From positions 353,199 to 417,198 of the forward strand of contig KB722753.1 in assembly GCA_000349905.1 (NCBI GenBank): a DNA stretch of 64,000 nt, given 5' to 3'. This document shows positions 48,040 through 60,188 of the stretch, piece after piece (position 1 is the first letter of the stretch; each line of letters begins with the position of its first letter). Under the pieces are notes generated by a model that saw nothing but the letters and a program-made list of their open reading frames with translations, ran no database searches and was not told the origin of the DNA. This DNA is from Volvariella volvacea V23 (Eukaryota; Basidiomycota; Agaricomycetes; Agaricales; Pluteaceae). A program made the translations under genes and the position numbers.

Positions 48040-48436
48040 CCCCTTGCAACCTTTGACACTGCTAATTATTTCGACCCTACATCCCCATAAACGTCCGCAT
48101 AGATTCCAATTCATCTCTTATAAAAATACAAGCCTTCACTGCTTGCGCATTCTCCTCTCGTTCTCCCTCCTCGCCGTGCTCTTCTACGACGACAACACAC
48201 CGCGAGGGCGTGCCCAGCTCGGACGCTACTCGGGCAAAGAACAAGGCGGAAGAAGAAACTGTCTCGACCCTGCGGATTGGTAATCAATTCCCGCCACCCA
48301 ATTCAGCCACTTATCTTTCACCACCCAACCGAGTAAACGCCTACCCAAGTCCCTTTCACACTCCTCTCCTCCTCCTCCTTTTCCAATCACCCAAGCCTCC
48401 TTTGAGCTGGTCGCAATACAGTCCAGCACACAATAC
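48040..48436. other. Post-gap flank, 5' region of the next gene
   Basis: CT-rich sequence before the ATG at 48437; any lipase 3' end should lie in the gap or here, but no motif confirms it. Confidence 0.45.
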
Positions 48437-50518
48437 ATGCCTCCCCCGAACACGCTCGCAATCGAGCTCACCAAGTCCTGGGAACACCGCAACCCCCACT
48501 TTGCTGTCGCGGTGGGAATGGGCATGAGCGCCCAGAGCCAGAAATCGCCTGGCGCGGTGACCCACATGGACACCGCGCCGCAACTGCGCACGCCCCCTCC
48601 CTTGCCGTCCACGCCTGTGTCTGCGTGGTCGACCCCGCGCACGCCGGCGGGCAGTTCGCCAGCTGGCAGCAGTAGCGGCGGAGGCAGGAAGACTGCGCCA
48701 AGCCATAGTCTACCGCTACCACCGTCGCCTTTTAGTAGTGTTGCCAAGGAGCAGCAGCAGCAGGGGGACCTCGCGAGCTGGTTTGTGAGCATCCCGAACG
48801 TGAACACGACGACGACCGGGTTCCGTGTCCAGACGAACCCGGTGTGTGGATGGAGCCATGGTGCTGCCAGTCCCTCAATAGCAGTAGACGATGGCTCGAT
48901 TGGGAATAATGGTGAGCTTAATTCCCATTTCCCCTTTATATCTCTCTTTCATTCGTCCATGATCGACTGAATCGTCGCCTCTTTATTCTTATCTGGCATT
49001 GTCTATTGTTCTTATCTTATCCCATCCCTTCATCCCATCCGGCCATCAACACATCGCAACCGCATCACACGTGCAGCCCCCACATCCTCGCCATCAGCAA
49101 CGTCCTCGACGAGAGCAGACTCTCCGTCGCTCTCCGTCTCATCGTCCTCCTCCGAATCCGTCAGGACCAACGACTTCCTGAACCCCCACGCTCCAGCCTT
49201 TGTCCCTGCCCCCTCCGGCCCGACCGGCGTAGGCACTCGCCCCTCCATATACGAGTTTGCAGCCAAAAAGGCCGAGGAGGCCCGGCTGAAGGCCGTCAAG
49301 ATCCTCCAGGGCTCGCTCAAAGCTCCCCAAGACTCCTCGGACGAGGGGAGCCCGGGCATCCCTGCCGCTGTCGCATACAGCAAGGACGACAGTGCGGTCG
49401 CCGCCGCCGCCGCGCAGTATGCGTTGGCGTATCCGTATGAGGGCGTGGATGGGTACGATGCCCGTGCGGGGCCGGAGCAGGAGTACGCACCCTGGTTTTA
49501 CATCCTCCGGGAGTGCGCGTCGACGATCCGGCTGCAGCCCGCGCTGGCGCGCGAGAACCTGCTCACGTATGCGCAGACGCTCGTCAGCTCGCAGTCGTAC
49601 CAGTGGTCGGCGGAGGACATGGACGAGCTGTCGCTCCAGATTTGCTGGGCGGGTATAGAAGCGGGCACGGTTGTGTCCGAGCATGATCAGCAGCAGCAGC
49701 AGCAGGACGCGGAGGAGGTGGCGATGCTGGCGATGTTTGTGGTCGAAGTTTATCATGCGTTTGTGGCCGTGTGTGGGGAGCAGTGGGCGCAGGAGTTTTT
49801 GGTGCGGTTTAGAGAGTGTGTGGTGGGGTCGTTTAGGAACCACTGGGTCTCGGTAGGTCGTTCTCTTGTGCACATCGCGACATGGTTGCTTATAGACGTA
49901 CGCGTATTATAGACGAATGCACAGCACGTGCAGATCCCGTACCGCCTAGGCCTGTGCACATTCATGGGGTACCTGACAGCGTACGACATTCTCCCCGCGC
50001 AGTCGGTGGGGATATGTCTCTTCCTCCTCTCGGAGAACACCATCTCCTCTCCGAGCCCCGTCTACGCCATCAGGAGGATCGTGAGCGCCGCCGGGCCCGA
50101 GCTGTGGGCCAAGGACGACCAGGCCCAGTCTCAAGGCCCGGGCGTCGCGCAGGGGCTGACGTTTGGCATGAAAGCGGGCGGCGTCTCTGCCGGCAGCCAC
50201 GAGCAGCGGATCCGCGGCTGGCTGGCGATGCTGAAGAAGAAGGCCGGGGCGATGGTCAAGAGCAGTGCTGGTGCGGAGCTGGAGAGGGATGTGGACGGCG
50301 CGAGCGTCGAGAGGGCCGTCGAGGAGATTGTGAGGGGTGTGTTGGGGTGGACGGGGAGTCATGGCCATGTTCAGGCGCAGGCGCAGGGGAAGAGCCAGCA
50401 TCAGCATCAGCAGTATCAACAGCTTCAACAGCACCAGCATCATCAGCAAGCGATTTACCAGGCTCTGCCTGCCTCTGGGGCGCTTATGGGCCTATCAAAA
50501 GGCGGTGTGAGGTGGTGA
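48437..50518 (+). CDS. Unrecognised protein with low-complexity ends and a helical core
   Basis: Exons 48437..48911, 49077..49852, 49913..50518; 618 residues. The N-terminal third is Ser/Thr/Pro-rich (disordered). The core (about 230-500) is alpha-helical in look: YAPWFYILRECASTIRLQPALARENLL, LSLQICWAGIEAG, MLAMFVVEVYHAFVAVCGEQWAQEFL and LGLCTFMGYLTAYDILPAQSVG (each quoted in part). The tail ends in a Gln/His repeat. The pattern 'LCTFMGYL...ILPAQSVGICLFLL...IRRIVSAAGPELW' is loosely like a MIF4G/HEAT repeat of translation or mRNA factors, but I cannot support a family. Both splices keep the frame, and codon use is GC-rich compared with neighbours. Confidence 0.65.
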
Positions 50519-51000
50519 GCAGCAATAGCGGCCGCGACGACACGATGTAGAAGCGGAGGATACCCCAAGCGAACTCTTGAACAAAGTGGATGTGGACACT
50601 TGATCGACGACGACGGTGGCGGTAATGAATCTAGAGAATTAAGCTAAGCTACGAGTACAAGTAACAAGCAACAAGCAGGGCAACGAGTAACGTATACCAG
50701 GTGTAGAATATAGTGCGAGTAGGCGAGAGAGTAAGAGTACTAAATATTCTTTTTAGTTACTAGTTTTTAGTTATGTATGAAAGTAACGTATGTATATTCC
50801 TTGTCAATTTTTTGTAGGTTGAATGAATGAAAAGTCATACGTATCACATCTTCGGACGTTGAGCTCGAGGTTTGAGTTCACCTCAAAAACTCGATTTAAA
50901 GCTAATAAAGATACAATGCGACAAAACGTCACCCCCCATCCATAGCCAGTCATAACTGTCGTGAAGAAGAGACCAGGAGCATAGATCGTAACTATCGCGG
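50519..51000. other. Convergent intergenic
   Basis: Shared 3' flank of the unrecognised gene and EMP65/TAPT1. AT-rich, repetitive GAGTA/AAGTAAC words around 50650-50720. No gene. Confidence 0.5.
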
Positions 51001-53555
51001 TCACCAAATCCTCTTGAGCATCGTATACCGCGTCAAATCCTCCAGCTGTATCCTCCCCCCTTTCCCCTTCCCTCCGCCTCCTCCTCCGCTGCCCTTCTCG
51101 CCCATCTCTGGGACTCTGGGTGCGTCGTCTAGTTTGTTGTCCAGAAGCGTCTTCAGCTCGCGATTGTACTTCTGCAGGAACAGACAGCCATGGCATTAGC
51201 ATCATCGGGCAACCTGATTCACGGCTAAAAAGGAACATGAGACATATTGACGCGAGACGCACCTTTTCTTCTTTGCTTTCGCCGATTGGATCCCGACCAA
51301 AGTCGTTCACGACGTCGGCGGCGGCGCGTGCTTCCATCCCTGCCCTCCTTTGTGTGGCGTAGCTGACGAGGTTGACGCCCATTATGATTTTGACGACTAC
51401 GGAGCTGTATATGCGCACGTATAACCAGCCGGCAGATAGCAGCGTGAGCATCGAGTCCCAGAGAGCGGGGATTGAAATGAAGCGAAACGCACCATAGCCA
51501 AAAAGCAATACACATGACGATCCACTTCACCGAGTGTACATCCAACTGGGCGTGGATATCTGCTATTGACAATGATAATAATGATGTACTGGGGAAGAAC
51601 GAAAATATCCGCATGGGCGTCTCCATTTCAGATTCAAATTGGAGAGATAAGAGCAAATTGATGGATTGTGCGCCGATGATGATTGCAACCACTGCAAGAG
51701 GCATCGATGCAAATCCTAGCCTTCGGGCTACTAGCGGTGATTGATCCACATAACTATGCTAAAAAGGGTCAGCCAGTTCGTCGATATGAGAGTGGACGCG
51801 AAAATACCTTTCTTGCTCCTCGTCGACCAACAGCACTGCCACTAGCCAGATCACGACACAAAACGTCCGTATACCGTTCATAGACGCTCGGTCTGATATG
51901 GTTAAACTTGGTGATGAAAGCGTGCTTGAGCCAATCCACGAGCATCTCAGATCCCAATACGGTCATCACTGGCTAGAATCGCTGTCAGCCGCATACACGA
52001 GCCCAGCGGTGATGAGAGCTTACGTAGGATATAGTCCATAGAACGTTATTGCCTCGGAACCAACCAAAGCTTTTCGGGAGTACAAAGCCGCTCGAAAAGT
52101 CAAATTCTGATCCGCTGAGCTCTATTAGGTTACGGAAAGCGACAACCCAGAGCATAAGCGTCAGAGTGAAGCGTTCTACGATATCTAGAGGCGCAAGTCG
52201 TCTTGGCATCAACGTTGAATAAAGTTAACGGAAATGCAGCTTACCAGCGCACGTAATTTGGAAAAGAGTATCCTTTTCAAACTTCTTGAAGACGCTTCCT
52301 TTGATCTCCACAAATTGATTGGACATGAGAAGGGTTAGTAAAGCGTGGTCATATGAGTTTACCGCCACGTTTAGTGATATTAGTTGGTAAACCATGACCA
52401 TAGCATGGGCGACTGGAGGCGTGCTTAGAGTCTGTTGAAATATGGGAAAACTAAGACGTACTGTTGTACACTAGTGCGAGCACAAAGAATAATAGTGGTT
52501 TGAAGATGTTCAACGTGATGGGGGCTCTATGGGAGAGGGGCTCCAACGTTGACCGAGAGAAGAGACAGTCTAGTATATCCTGTCCAATGGACGCGCATAG
52601 ACGGTCGGCAATCTGAAATGAGGCGCGTTAATCTCCGGGTACAAACGTCAAGAACAAGGCGCGCTTACCTCTAGTGAGTTGAAAATTACATACAACTTGA
52701 TAGTATCTTGACCACGAATCGTATGGTAAATCTTGCTGGCATCCGTGAGTGGTGACATAATCGCCACGGAAACCATGAGGAGCAGAGCCCTCAGTATGTC
52801 CGCTTTTTGCGATGGCGGTAAGGGGGGAGAAGATATCCGCACTATGTTCCCAAGTAGACGGAGCACGGCGAGGAAGAAGCGTATGGGGAGGATGGTGAAC
52901 GTGTAGAGGAAGGAGTCGAGACATAGGATAAACCCAAAGCCGATTATCTTTGAAGTATTATCACTTCATTTTGTCCTAAACAAAAGAATAGGTATCAACA
53001 TACCTTCTCCATGGCGATAGGAATGTATAGGAAGTTACTGACTCTCTCCCACTTCATCTCCTGGTGCGAGTCAAAATCCGTAGCCAACAACTCCTCCCGC
53101 AGATAATCCCACAGCGAGAATGGCGCTTCTGTCACTTGCGCGGTTGCAGATCCTCCGAGTTGTGCCTGCGGGATCTCAGGAGGCTCAGGGCTTTGACCAA
53201 TAGGTGAGACTGGAGTTTCAGGTGACTCTGGTCTCGCAGTCGGCGACCTCGAAATTGGTGTAGGCGGCAAAGAAGTGTATATTCGAGGCCGTGGAGGTGG
53301 CGTTCGAAATATATGAGGGTCTGATGCGACCGAGGGTGGAATGTCGCTCTCATCCTCGTCAGAAGCATCCGTGAGGGTAGGCCGTAGAAAAGGGAATTGC
53401 TGGTCGACGGCTTTATCGAGAGGGCTGTGGGAACGTTGTTTTTGTCGTCCCCTTGAGATTGGTGTGGGCAGCGACCCTAGCACGCCACCAGAGGAAGCTG
53501 AGGAGAAGCGGCGATGCAGCTTTTTGGAACGTTTGGGCGTTGTTGCTGGTGTCAT
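51001..53555 (-). CDS. EMP65: TAPT1/EMP65 family ER membrane protein
   Basis: Multi-pass ER protein; the yeast homologue Emp65 works with the SUN-like Slp1 in protecting soluble ER proteins from degradation. Exons (minus) 53004..53555, 52669..52947, 52462..52612, 52245..52412, 52024..52184, 51808..51972, 51493..51758, 51263..51404, 51001..51171; 684 residues. A disordered Ser/Pro N-terminus (~140) is followed by FSLWDYLREELLATDFD, MKWERVSNFLYIPIAMEKI, the signature LLTLLMSNQFVEIKGSVFKK, then VDWLKHAFITKFN and HSYVDQSPLVARRLG (rebuilt across intron 6). At least six membrane segments. The C-terminus has NDFGRDPIGE and a Gly/Lys-rich stretch before LTRYTMLKRIW. A SLP1-type SUN gene lies 9 kb away in this window. 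Confidence 0.9.
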
Positions 53556-54281
53556 GGTGGTCCCTTGGCTCAGGTACGCTGGACGCAATTAGCCACGTCG
53601 TTAGCGCGTGATGTCACGTCACACCACTGGGGCTAATCCTCAGCGTTTTATTTGTTCCTATTGGATGTGTTCTCCCCTTGCACGCCTAGTAACTCGGTCT
53701 ATTCTTCTCTTCGAATAGGCAAATGTGGTCCCGCCAAGGCAAAAATTAGGGACCGCCTAGATGTTGTACTATGCACGGACAGGCGTACTGGATGCATATA
53801 GGCCGGGTGGTCATCGTCATCGAAGCTCCTCATAGGTCCGCATGATGCGTTGGGATATTGTACGACACTGCTTCAAGTCCTTGTGGTTTTTCTCTTCAGT
53901 ATACGCCGGACGCAGCAGAATTCCGCAGGAATTTTGGGCATTAATTGTCCAACACTGCTAAGGGAAATAAGGTACACTGCAGTTCCCAACTCCCAAGCAC
54001 GTGATTAAAGAGAGATATAGGTTGAGCTGATAAGTTACACAAAGTGCACACGCAGTGAAGGGCAGCCAGGGAAACGGCGGAAGAAGCACCGAGCCACGGG
54101 GATGTACACTTCAGCGGCCCCCTCGGAGGCGAGATCCCCTCTTGGACATCAAAATGAGTCAAGGAAAAAAATAAGATAAAAGTACGATGAGAAGTTTGAC
54201 GAGCTACTCTGTCCAGCTGCCAGGAGCCCAACGGACATATATCCAAGGGTGCCTCTGCGCCCACCTCTCTCAATCTCAACG
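53556..54281. promoter_or_regulatory. Divergent promoter between EMP65 and lipase B
   Basis: 726 bp. The lipase B side has GATAAAAGTACGATGAG (54174-54190) and CTGTCCAGCTGC (54209-54220), both with counterparts upstream of lipase A. Confidence 0.5.
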
Positions 54282-56684
54282 ATGCTACTTCGCCCTCTCG
54301 TTGTTTTGGCTCTGCCAGTAAACTTTGCTCTCGCAACCCCTCTGGTAGAAAGGGCACCACCCACTGTCCGACTAGACAGTGCTACCGTCACTGGTGTCAG
54401 CTCAGGCAGCACCAACCAATTCTTGGGAATCCCATTCGCGTTACCTCCGTATGTACCTTCTCCGAAGCAACGCTCTTCTATTTTTGACGGTCTTCTTAGG
54501 ACTGGAGATCGCCGCCTCAGACTTCCTCAACCTATACCATCCTACACCACCAATTTTTCGGCAACAGAATTTGGGCCATGGTGCCCGAGTCAGCAATCCG
54601 CTGATATTACCTTTCCCGATAATTTGGCACCAGAGGCCATTGAATATATCATAAGCTTCGCTGGATCTATACCTCCCGATGACGAGGACTGTGAGTTGAC
54701 ATGAATACTCTTTTGCGGGTTCATTTTTAATATCTTTGATTGCACAGGTCTTACACTGAACGTTATCGCACCTGCAAATATTCCAGCTGGTGCTAAGCTT
54801 CCTGTCGTTGCAGTGAGTTTCCCTCCTAGTCACTATGGAGCCGTCATTGTTGATGGACATTCAGTGGATCTATGGAGGTACTAATTTCATGTTGAATATG
54901 GAGTCTTGCTCATGTATTTTGATCACTTCATATCTATTCCTGGATAATAGGTGCATTCCTGACCGGCGGCACTTCAATGTAAGGACACACAATTATATTC
55001 GAAGTGTTTGCTAATGAGAAAATAGCCATGATGGAGTTCCAATTGTTTCACGCTCTGTCGATCTTGGAACACCCGTCGTCTATGTTAGCATGAACTACAG
55101 GTGAGCACGATACTCAGTAGGTAGTCGAAGCTTTACTCACACAATTAAAGAGTATCAGGTATGTTGTATGTAGGACAGTGTCAACGCACAGTGTTAGATC
55201 ACCATATTCAGCTTTTGGCTTCTTGGCTGGAAAAGAAGTCAAAGAGGCAGGCATTGGAAACCTAGGTTTGCAAGACCGTAAGATGATTCAGCTAAGAATA
55301 ACCTTCCCATGCTTAGTCTTGTTCAGAACGGCAGGCACTCAGATGGATTCAGAAGTACATCAGTGCCTTTGGTGGAGACCCAAGGAAAGTGACAATGTAT
55401 GTGCCCTACCCGATCCCTTCCCACTCGTTGCTCTTATTGATGTACAACAAGCTGGGGAGAATCTGCAGGAGCAATGTCTGTTGCCCTCCACATGGTCGCC
55501 AACAATGGTAACACTGAAGGATTGTTCCGTGCTGGATTTATGCAATCTGGTGCCCAAACCCCTGTCGGCGAGGGCACTAACGGTCAAAAATATTATGATG
55601 CTCTCGTTGCCGATTCAGGGTGCTCGGGAGCAGCGGATACTTTGCAATGCTTACGGACTGTGCCGTATGATGTGCTTAAGGCTGCTGTGAATAAGTCGCC
55701 GGGTCTTTTCTCGTATCAGGTAAAGTTTATTGTTGACGGATTCAAAAAGAAAAACTAACAGAGCTTTTTGTGTTCATTAGTCACTCAATTTGGCATGGCA
55801 GCCACGAGCGGATGGCGTCTTCTTGACAGATCACCCACAAAGATTGATACAACAAGGACAGATAGCAAGGATTCCTTTCGTTACTGGTGAGTCCTCCAGT
55901 CCGGGATTTCATGATCTGGCTGATGCCTCACTGCGTAGGGAATTGTGACGACGAGGGCACATTTTTCTCCCTCTCCACCCTTAATGTCACGTATGTCATC
56001 TCCACATTGATATGAAAGTTGCTCCAATGACCCTCCTTTCTAGAACCGACTCACAATTCAGGACCTGGGTTAAAAACACCTTCATTCCAGGAATATCAGA
56101 CAGACAAGTTAATCGACTCGCACAACTCTATCCCGACTCCCTTTCTGCTGGATCCCCATTTGACACCGGAGACCTCAATGCACTCACGCCTCAATCCAAA
56201 CGCATTGCTGCTCTCCTCGGAGATGCTGTATTCCAAGCTCCAAGGAGATTCCTTTTGAAGAATAGAGCGGATAAGCAACGCGTTTGGATGTTTTGTATGT
56301 CTTTTTTGTTTCAAACGTGGTTATGTCTAACCTGCTCTTACATGTAGTGAGCAAGCGCCTCAAGACTCTTCCACAACTAGGATCTGTAAGTAGAAAGACT
56401 GTCTCAGAACGCAGAACGTGAACCAATTCACATATCCCAAGGCCCATGCACATGATCTATCCAATATCTACGGAGGTGGAGAACTCGCAGACTACCTCAT
56501 CCGTTTCGCCGTAAACCTCGATCCAAACGGCCCAGGAAGTGCAACCTGGCCACGTTACACCAACACATTGCCAAGAATTATCACTTTTCTGGATGGTTCT
56601 TCCCCCTACGAAATCAGCAAGGATAATTATAGGAAGGAAGCGATGGAGTTCCTCATAGACTTGGGTTTGGAAGTACCTTTTTGA
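54282..56684 (+). CDS. Secreted carboxylesterase/lipase, paralogue B
   Basis: Fifteen exons: 54282..54448, 54500..54690, 54748..54812, 54865..54877, 54951..54978, 55026..55100, 55151..55158, 55212..55277, 55327..55396, 55452..55719, 55781..55886, 55939..55990, 56044..56294, 56348..56385, 56442..56684; 546 residues. Signal peptide about 1-18. The oxyanion-loop region IYGGAFLTGG departs from the GGGF of paralogue A: the usual third Gly is Ala. Nucleophile elbow WGESAGA (Ser232), acid in CDDEGT (about 358), histidine in AHAHDL (about 468). The 8-nt exon 7 (AGTATCAG) supplies Arg-Val-Ser within MNYRVSAFGF. Tandem with paralogue C, same strand, 1.1 kb apart. Confidence 0.93.
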
Positions 56685-57792
56685 ATGAAGGGGTAGTGGG
56701 ATGGCTTCTGTGTCGCTGTCAGGGTAGTCCTGGGATGCCCCTCTAAGAGGGAAATGCCTTATATATGCGCAAATCATTTGCCTGTAGATTTATACATATG
56801 CGTGCATTTGTGATGCAGAGGTACACCAGTGCAATGCAAGGCCACATCTCTGAACCTGCTCGGCGTTCTGTTCTAGTTCTTTGGGTACTTTGCGACGCTT
56901 TGTGTGCTAGATCAATGCCGCACGCAGCATACGTGTGTAGTTTAGTGTCATGGGCTGTCATTTTGCGAACGTCGTTTCTAAGTTCTATTGTGCACAGTAT
57001 TGAACGGTACTGAGCTTTCACCTCAGCTTGCGTGATACTATCTTGCTTCTGAGGAGTGGTTCCTTGGAGACCTTGATCGCTCTTTTAAAAACTGGGTAAC
57101 CCTATAAGTCAAGATCAGCGCACACGTAAATCGTGGAACTCGCCACATCATTCTTCCCAATTCAACACTAATTACCAATTGCGGATATGCCAAGCCGTGT
57201 AGAACAGAGATCAATGCTGTGCACTTCCTTGTAGTTTCGACAACGTCCTTCAAGGAGTTGCGTGTTCATAGCTATCCTGCCGGTGGATGTACGTAGGCCT
57301 GGATGATACATCGGGTCCTACAAATAGGCGTTTGAGCTGAAGTTTTTGCTGCCCAGAGTACCGCATTGGAACTACGCCGGCATTGCCGAGACGAGTACGC
57401 GCCCTCGCAGTCAGCGCCCGCTTCAATGCCTCGGCTATGCCGGGCGCGCCTCCTGCTCTTTTCCGTGAGTGTGTCGGTCACAACCCTGGTTCTTTTGTGC
57501 CAATCCTACTGTATCCTGGTACCCCCTTGGTCTGGTATTCATCAAACGGGAATCTTCGGGCATTGGTCCCTCGATTCATGGAGCATTAGGTTTGTGACTT
57601 CATGGAGACGTATGATCAACGTATGATGCCGGTGCGTTGATGCGTGCTGGCCATGGGATGGCCGCAGTGCAGATCCCAACATTGTCGGGAATTAGAGAGA
57701 AAAAATTCTTCTGGTATAAATACCATGGACCATCTAGCAAATTAGCAACGCACCTCCACTCAAAGGCAATTCTGCGTCCACCTCTGGCAACT
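56685..57792. other. Spacer between lipases B and C
   Basis: 1.1 kb. Short ORFs around 57366-57626 show no motif. The lipase C promoter occupies the last ~100 bp. Confidence 0.5.
57715..57722 (+). promoter_or_regulatory. TATA box of lipase C
   Basis: TATAAATA stands about 78 bp before the lipase C start codon, the same element and nearly the same distance as in lipase A. Confidence 0.6.
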
Positions 57793-60188
57793 ATGTTGTC
57801 TTGCACTCTCATTGCTTTGGCTCTTCAAGCTGGGCTCGCTCTCGCAACTCCTCTTGCAGGGGGCGCACCACCCACTGTCCGACTGGACAGCGCTACCATC
57901 ACCGGTGTCAGCTCAGGCAGCATAAGCCAATTTCTGGGGATCCCATACGCATTACCACCGTATGCACTCCTTCGTAGAGTCATCTTTTTTTTGACCTGTT
58001 TCTAGGACCGGGAATCGTCGCTTCAGACTTCCTCAACGCATTCCACCTTACACCAACAGTTTCTCAGCAACGACGTTCGGAGCGTCTTGTCCTCAACGCA
58101 CTTCTCAACTTCCAATCCCAGATGGCTTTGCACCAGAAGCCCTTGCCTTTATGGCGAATATCACTGGACCCCCACCTCCCGATGATGAGGATTGTGCGTT
58201 AGCATTAAAATATTTTCGTGGATTTGTTTTCATATTTTTTTGTCCCACAGGTCTTAACCTCAATGTCATTGTACCTGCAAACGTTCCGGCTGGCACTAAA
58301 CTTCCTGTCCTTGCAGTAAGCTCCTCCTGACTATTGTAGACTTGTCGGATTGCTAATGGACTTTCAGTGGATCTTCGGAGGTATCGAACTCCTCGTTGTC
58401 TATAGTATTTCGTCCATTGTGCTGACCGCTATATTCATGGCGCATGAAATACAGGTGGATTCGAGACCGGCAGTACCTCATCGTAAGGGCGAGCATTCGT
58501 GTCTTGAGTATATGCTGATGGAAAGATAGGTTCAATGGGCCTGCAGTTGTTGAGCGCTCGATTGAGCTCGGAATGCCTGTTGTCTACGTTGGCATGAACT
58601 ACAGGTAAGCAAGATATCTCAACGCGCCACCGTTTTGTGCTCACGCTATTAAAGGTTATCAGGTATGTAGCGCGTATTTCGGGGCTCTCCTTTGCCAGGT
58701 ATTGATTACCCATACAGCCTTTGGCTTTTTGGGTGGAAAAGAAGTCAAGAACGCAGGTGTTGCCAACCTGGGCTTACAAGACCGTGAGCCAGTTCAGCTA
58801 CAAGTAAATTTCTATCCCTAAATTCTCCATTCTAGAACGAGAGGCTCTGAGATGGATCCAGAGGTATATTGTCGCCTTTGGTGGTGACCCGACCAAGGTC
58901 ACAATGTACGCACCCTTCGTTGAATATTCCACTAATGCAAACTGTTGACGCACCACTAGTTGGGGAGAATCAGCAGGATCATTTTCCGTCGCTCTCCACA
59001 TGGTCGCCAATAATGGCAACACTGAAGGACTATTCCGTGCTGGATTCATGCAATCTGGGTTCCAAATTCCTACTGGCGACATTGCCAACGGTCAAAGGTA
59101 CTATGATGCTCTCGTTGCTGATGCAGGGTGCTCGGGAGCAGCGGATACTTTGCAATGCTTGCGAACTGTGCCGTATGATAAACTACTGGCTGCTGTGAAC
59201 AAGTCACCGAGTCTTTTCTCATATCAGGTAAAGTCCATTCCCGATGATGAATAGAAGGGGTGAAGCTTAGGGAATTTTTTCCCCCCTAGTCACTTAATTT
59301 GGCCTGGATGCCACGAGCGGATGGTGTCTTCTTGACAGATAACCCACAAAGACTGTTGAAACACGGAAAGATAGCAAATATTCCTTTTGTCGCTGGTTAG
59401 TTCTCCAATCTAGAAGTCCATAATCAGATTGACCTACCGATTATGTAGGCACTTGCGATGACGAGGGCACAATCTTCGCCTTATCTACTACTAACATCAC
59501 GTATGTCATTTCCACTTTGATATAGTATTTACTTCGACAGCCCTCCTTCCTAGGACCGACTCGCAATTCAGATCATACGTCAAGCACACCTTCCTTCCCG
59601 GGATATCAGACAGACAAGTCAATCGACTCGCGCAACTCTATCCCGATTCGATCCCTGCTGGATCCCCATTCGACACTGGAAACCTCAACGCACTCACTCC
59701 TCAATATAAACGCCTTGCTGCCTTCTTTGGAGACATTGTATTCGAAGCTCCAAGGAGATTATTCGTGGAGAAGAGAGCAGATAGGCAACCCGCTTGGGTG
59801 TTTTGTGTGTATTTTTTTCGTTTGGAATACGATCCTCACCTGACGCGTCTTTTACATAGTGAGCAAGCGCTTCAAGACTCTACCACACCTAGGAGCCGTA
59901 AGTAGAAAGGACTACCCTCGCGCGTGAAATAACACATTTACTTAGGTTCATGCGCATGACATACTCAACGTCTTTGGTGGTGGAGAACTCCAAGACTACC
60001 TCATCCGTTTCGCCGTAAACCTCGATCCCAATGGCCCAGGAAGTCCTACCTGGCCGCGCTATACCAACGCGTCCCCCAGAATTATGACTTTCCTGGACGG
60101 CCCATCTCCTTACACAATTAGTAAGGATAATTACAGGAAGGAAGCGCTGGAGTTTCTTTCGGATTTGACTTTGGAAGTACCTTTTTAA
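57793..60188 (+). CDS. Secreted carboxylesterase/lipase, paralogue C
   Basis: Fifteen exons: 57793..57959, 58006..58193, 58251..58315, 58368..58380, 58455..58482, 58530..58604, 58655..58662, 58718..58783, 58836..58905, 58960..59227, 59290..59395, 59449..59500, 59554..59804, 59860..59897, 59946..60188; 545 residues. Signal peptide about 1-18. The oxyanion-loop region IFGGGFETG is intact. Nucleophile elbow WGESAGS (Ser231), acid in CDDEGT (about 357), histidine in VHAHDI (about 467). Exon lengths match paralogue B except exon 2, one codon shorter. All three catalytic residues are kept, so it should be active. The fatty-acid or sterol-ester preference cannot be inferred. Confidence 0.93.
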
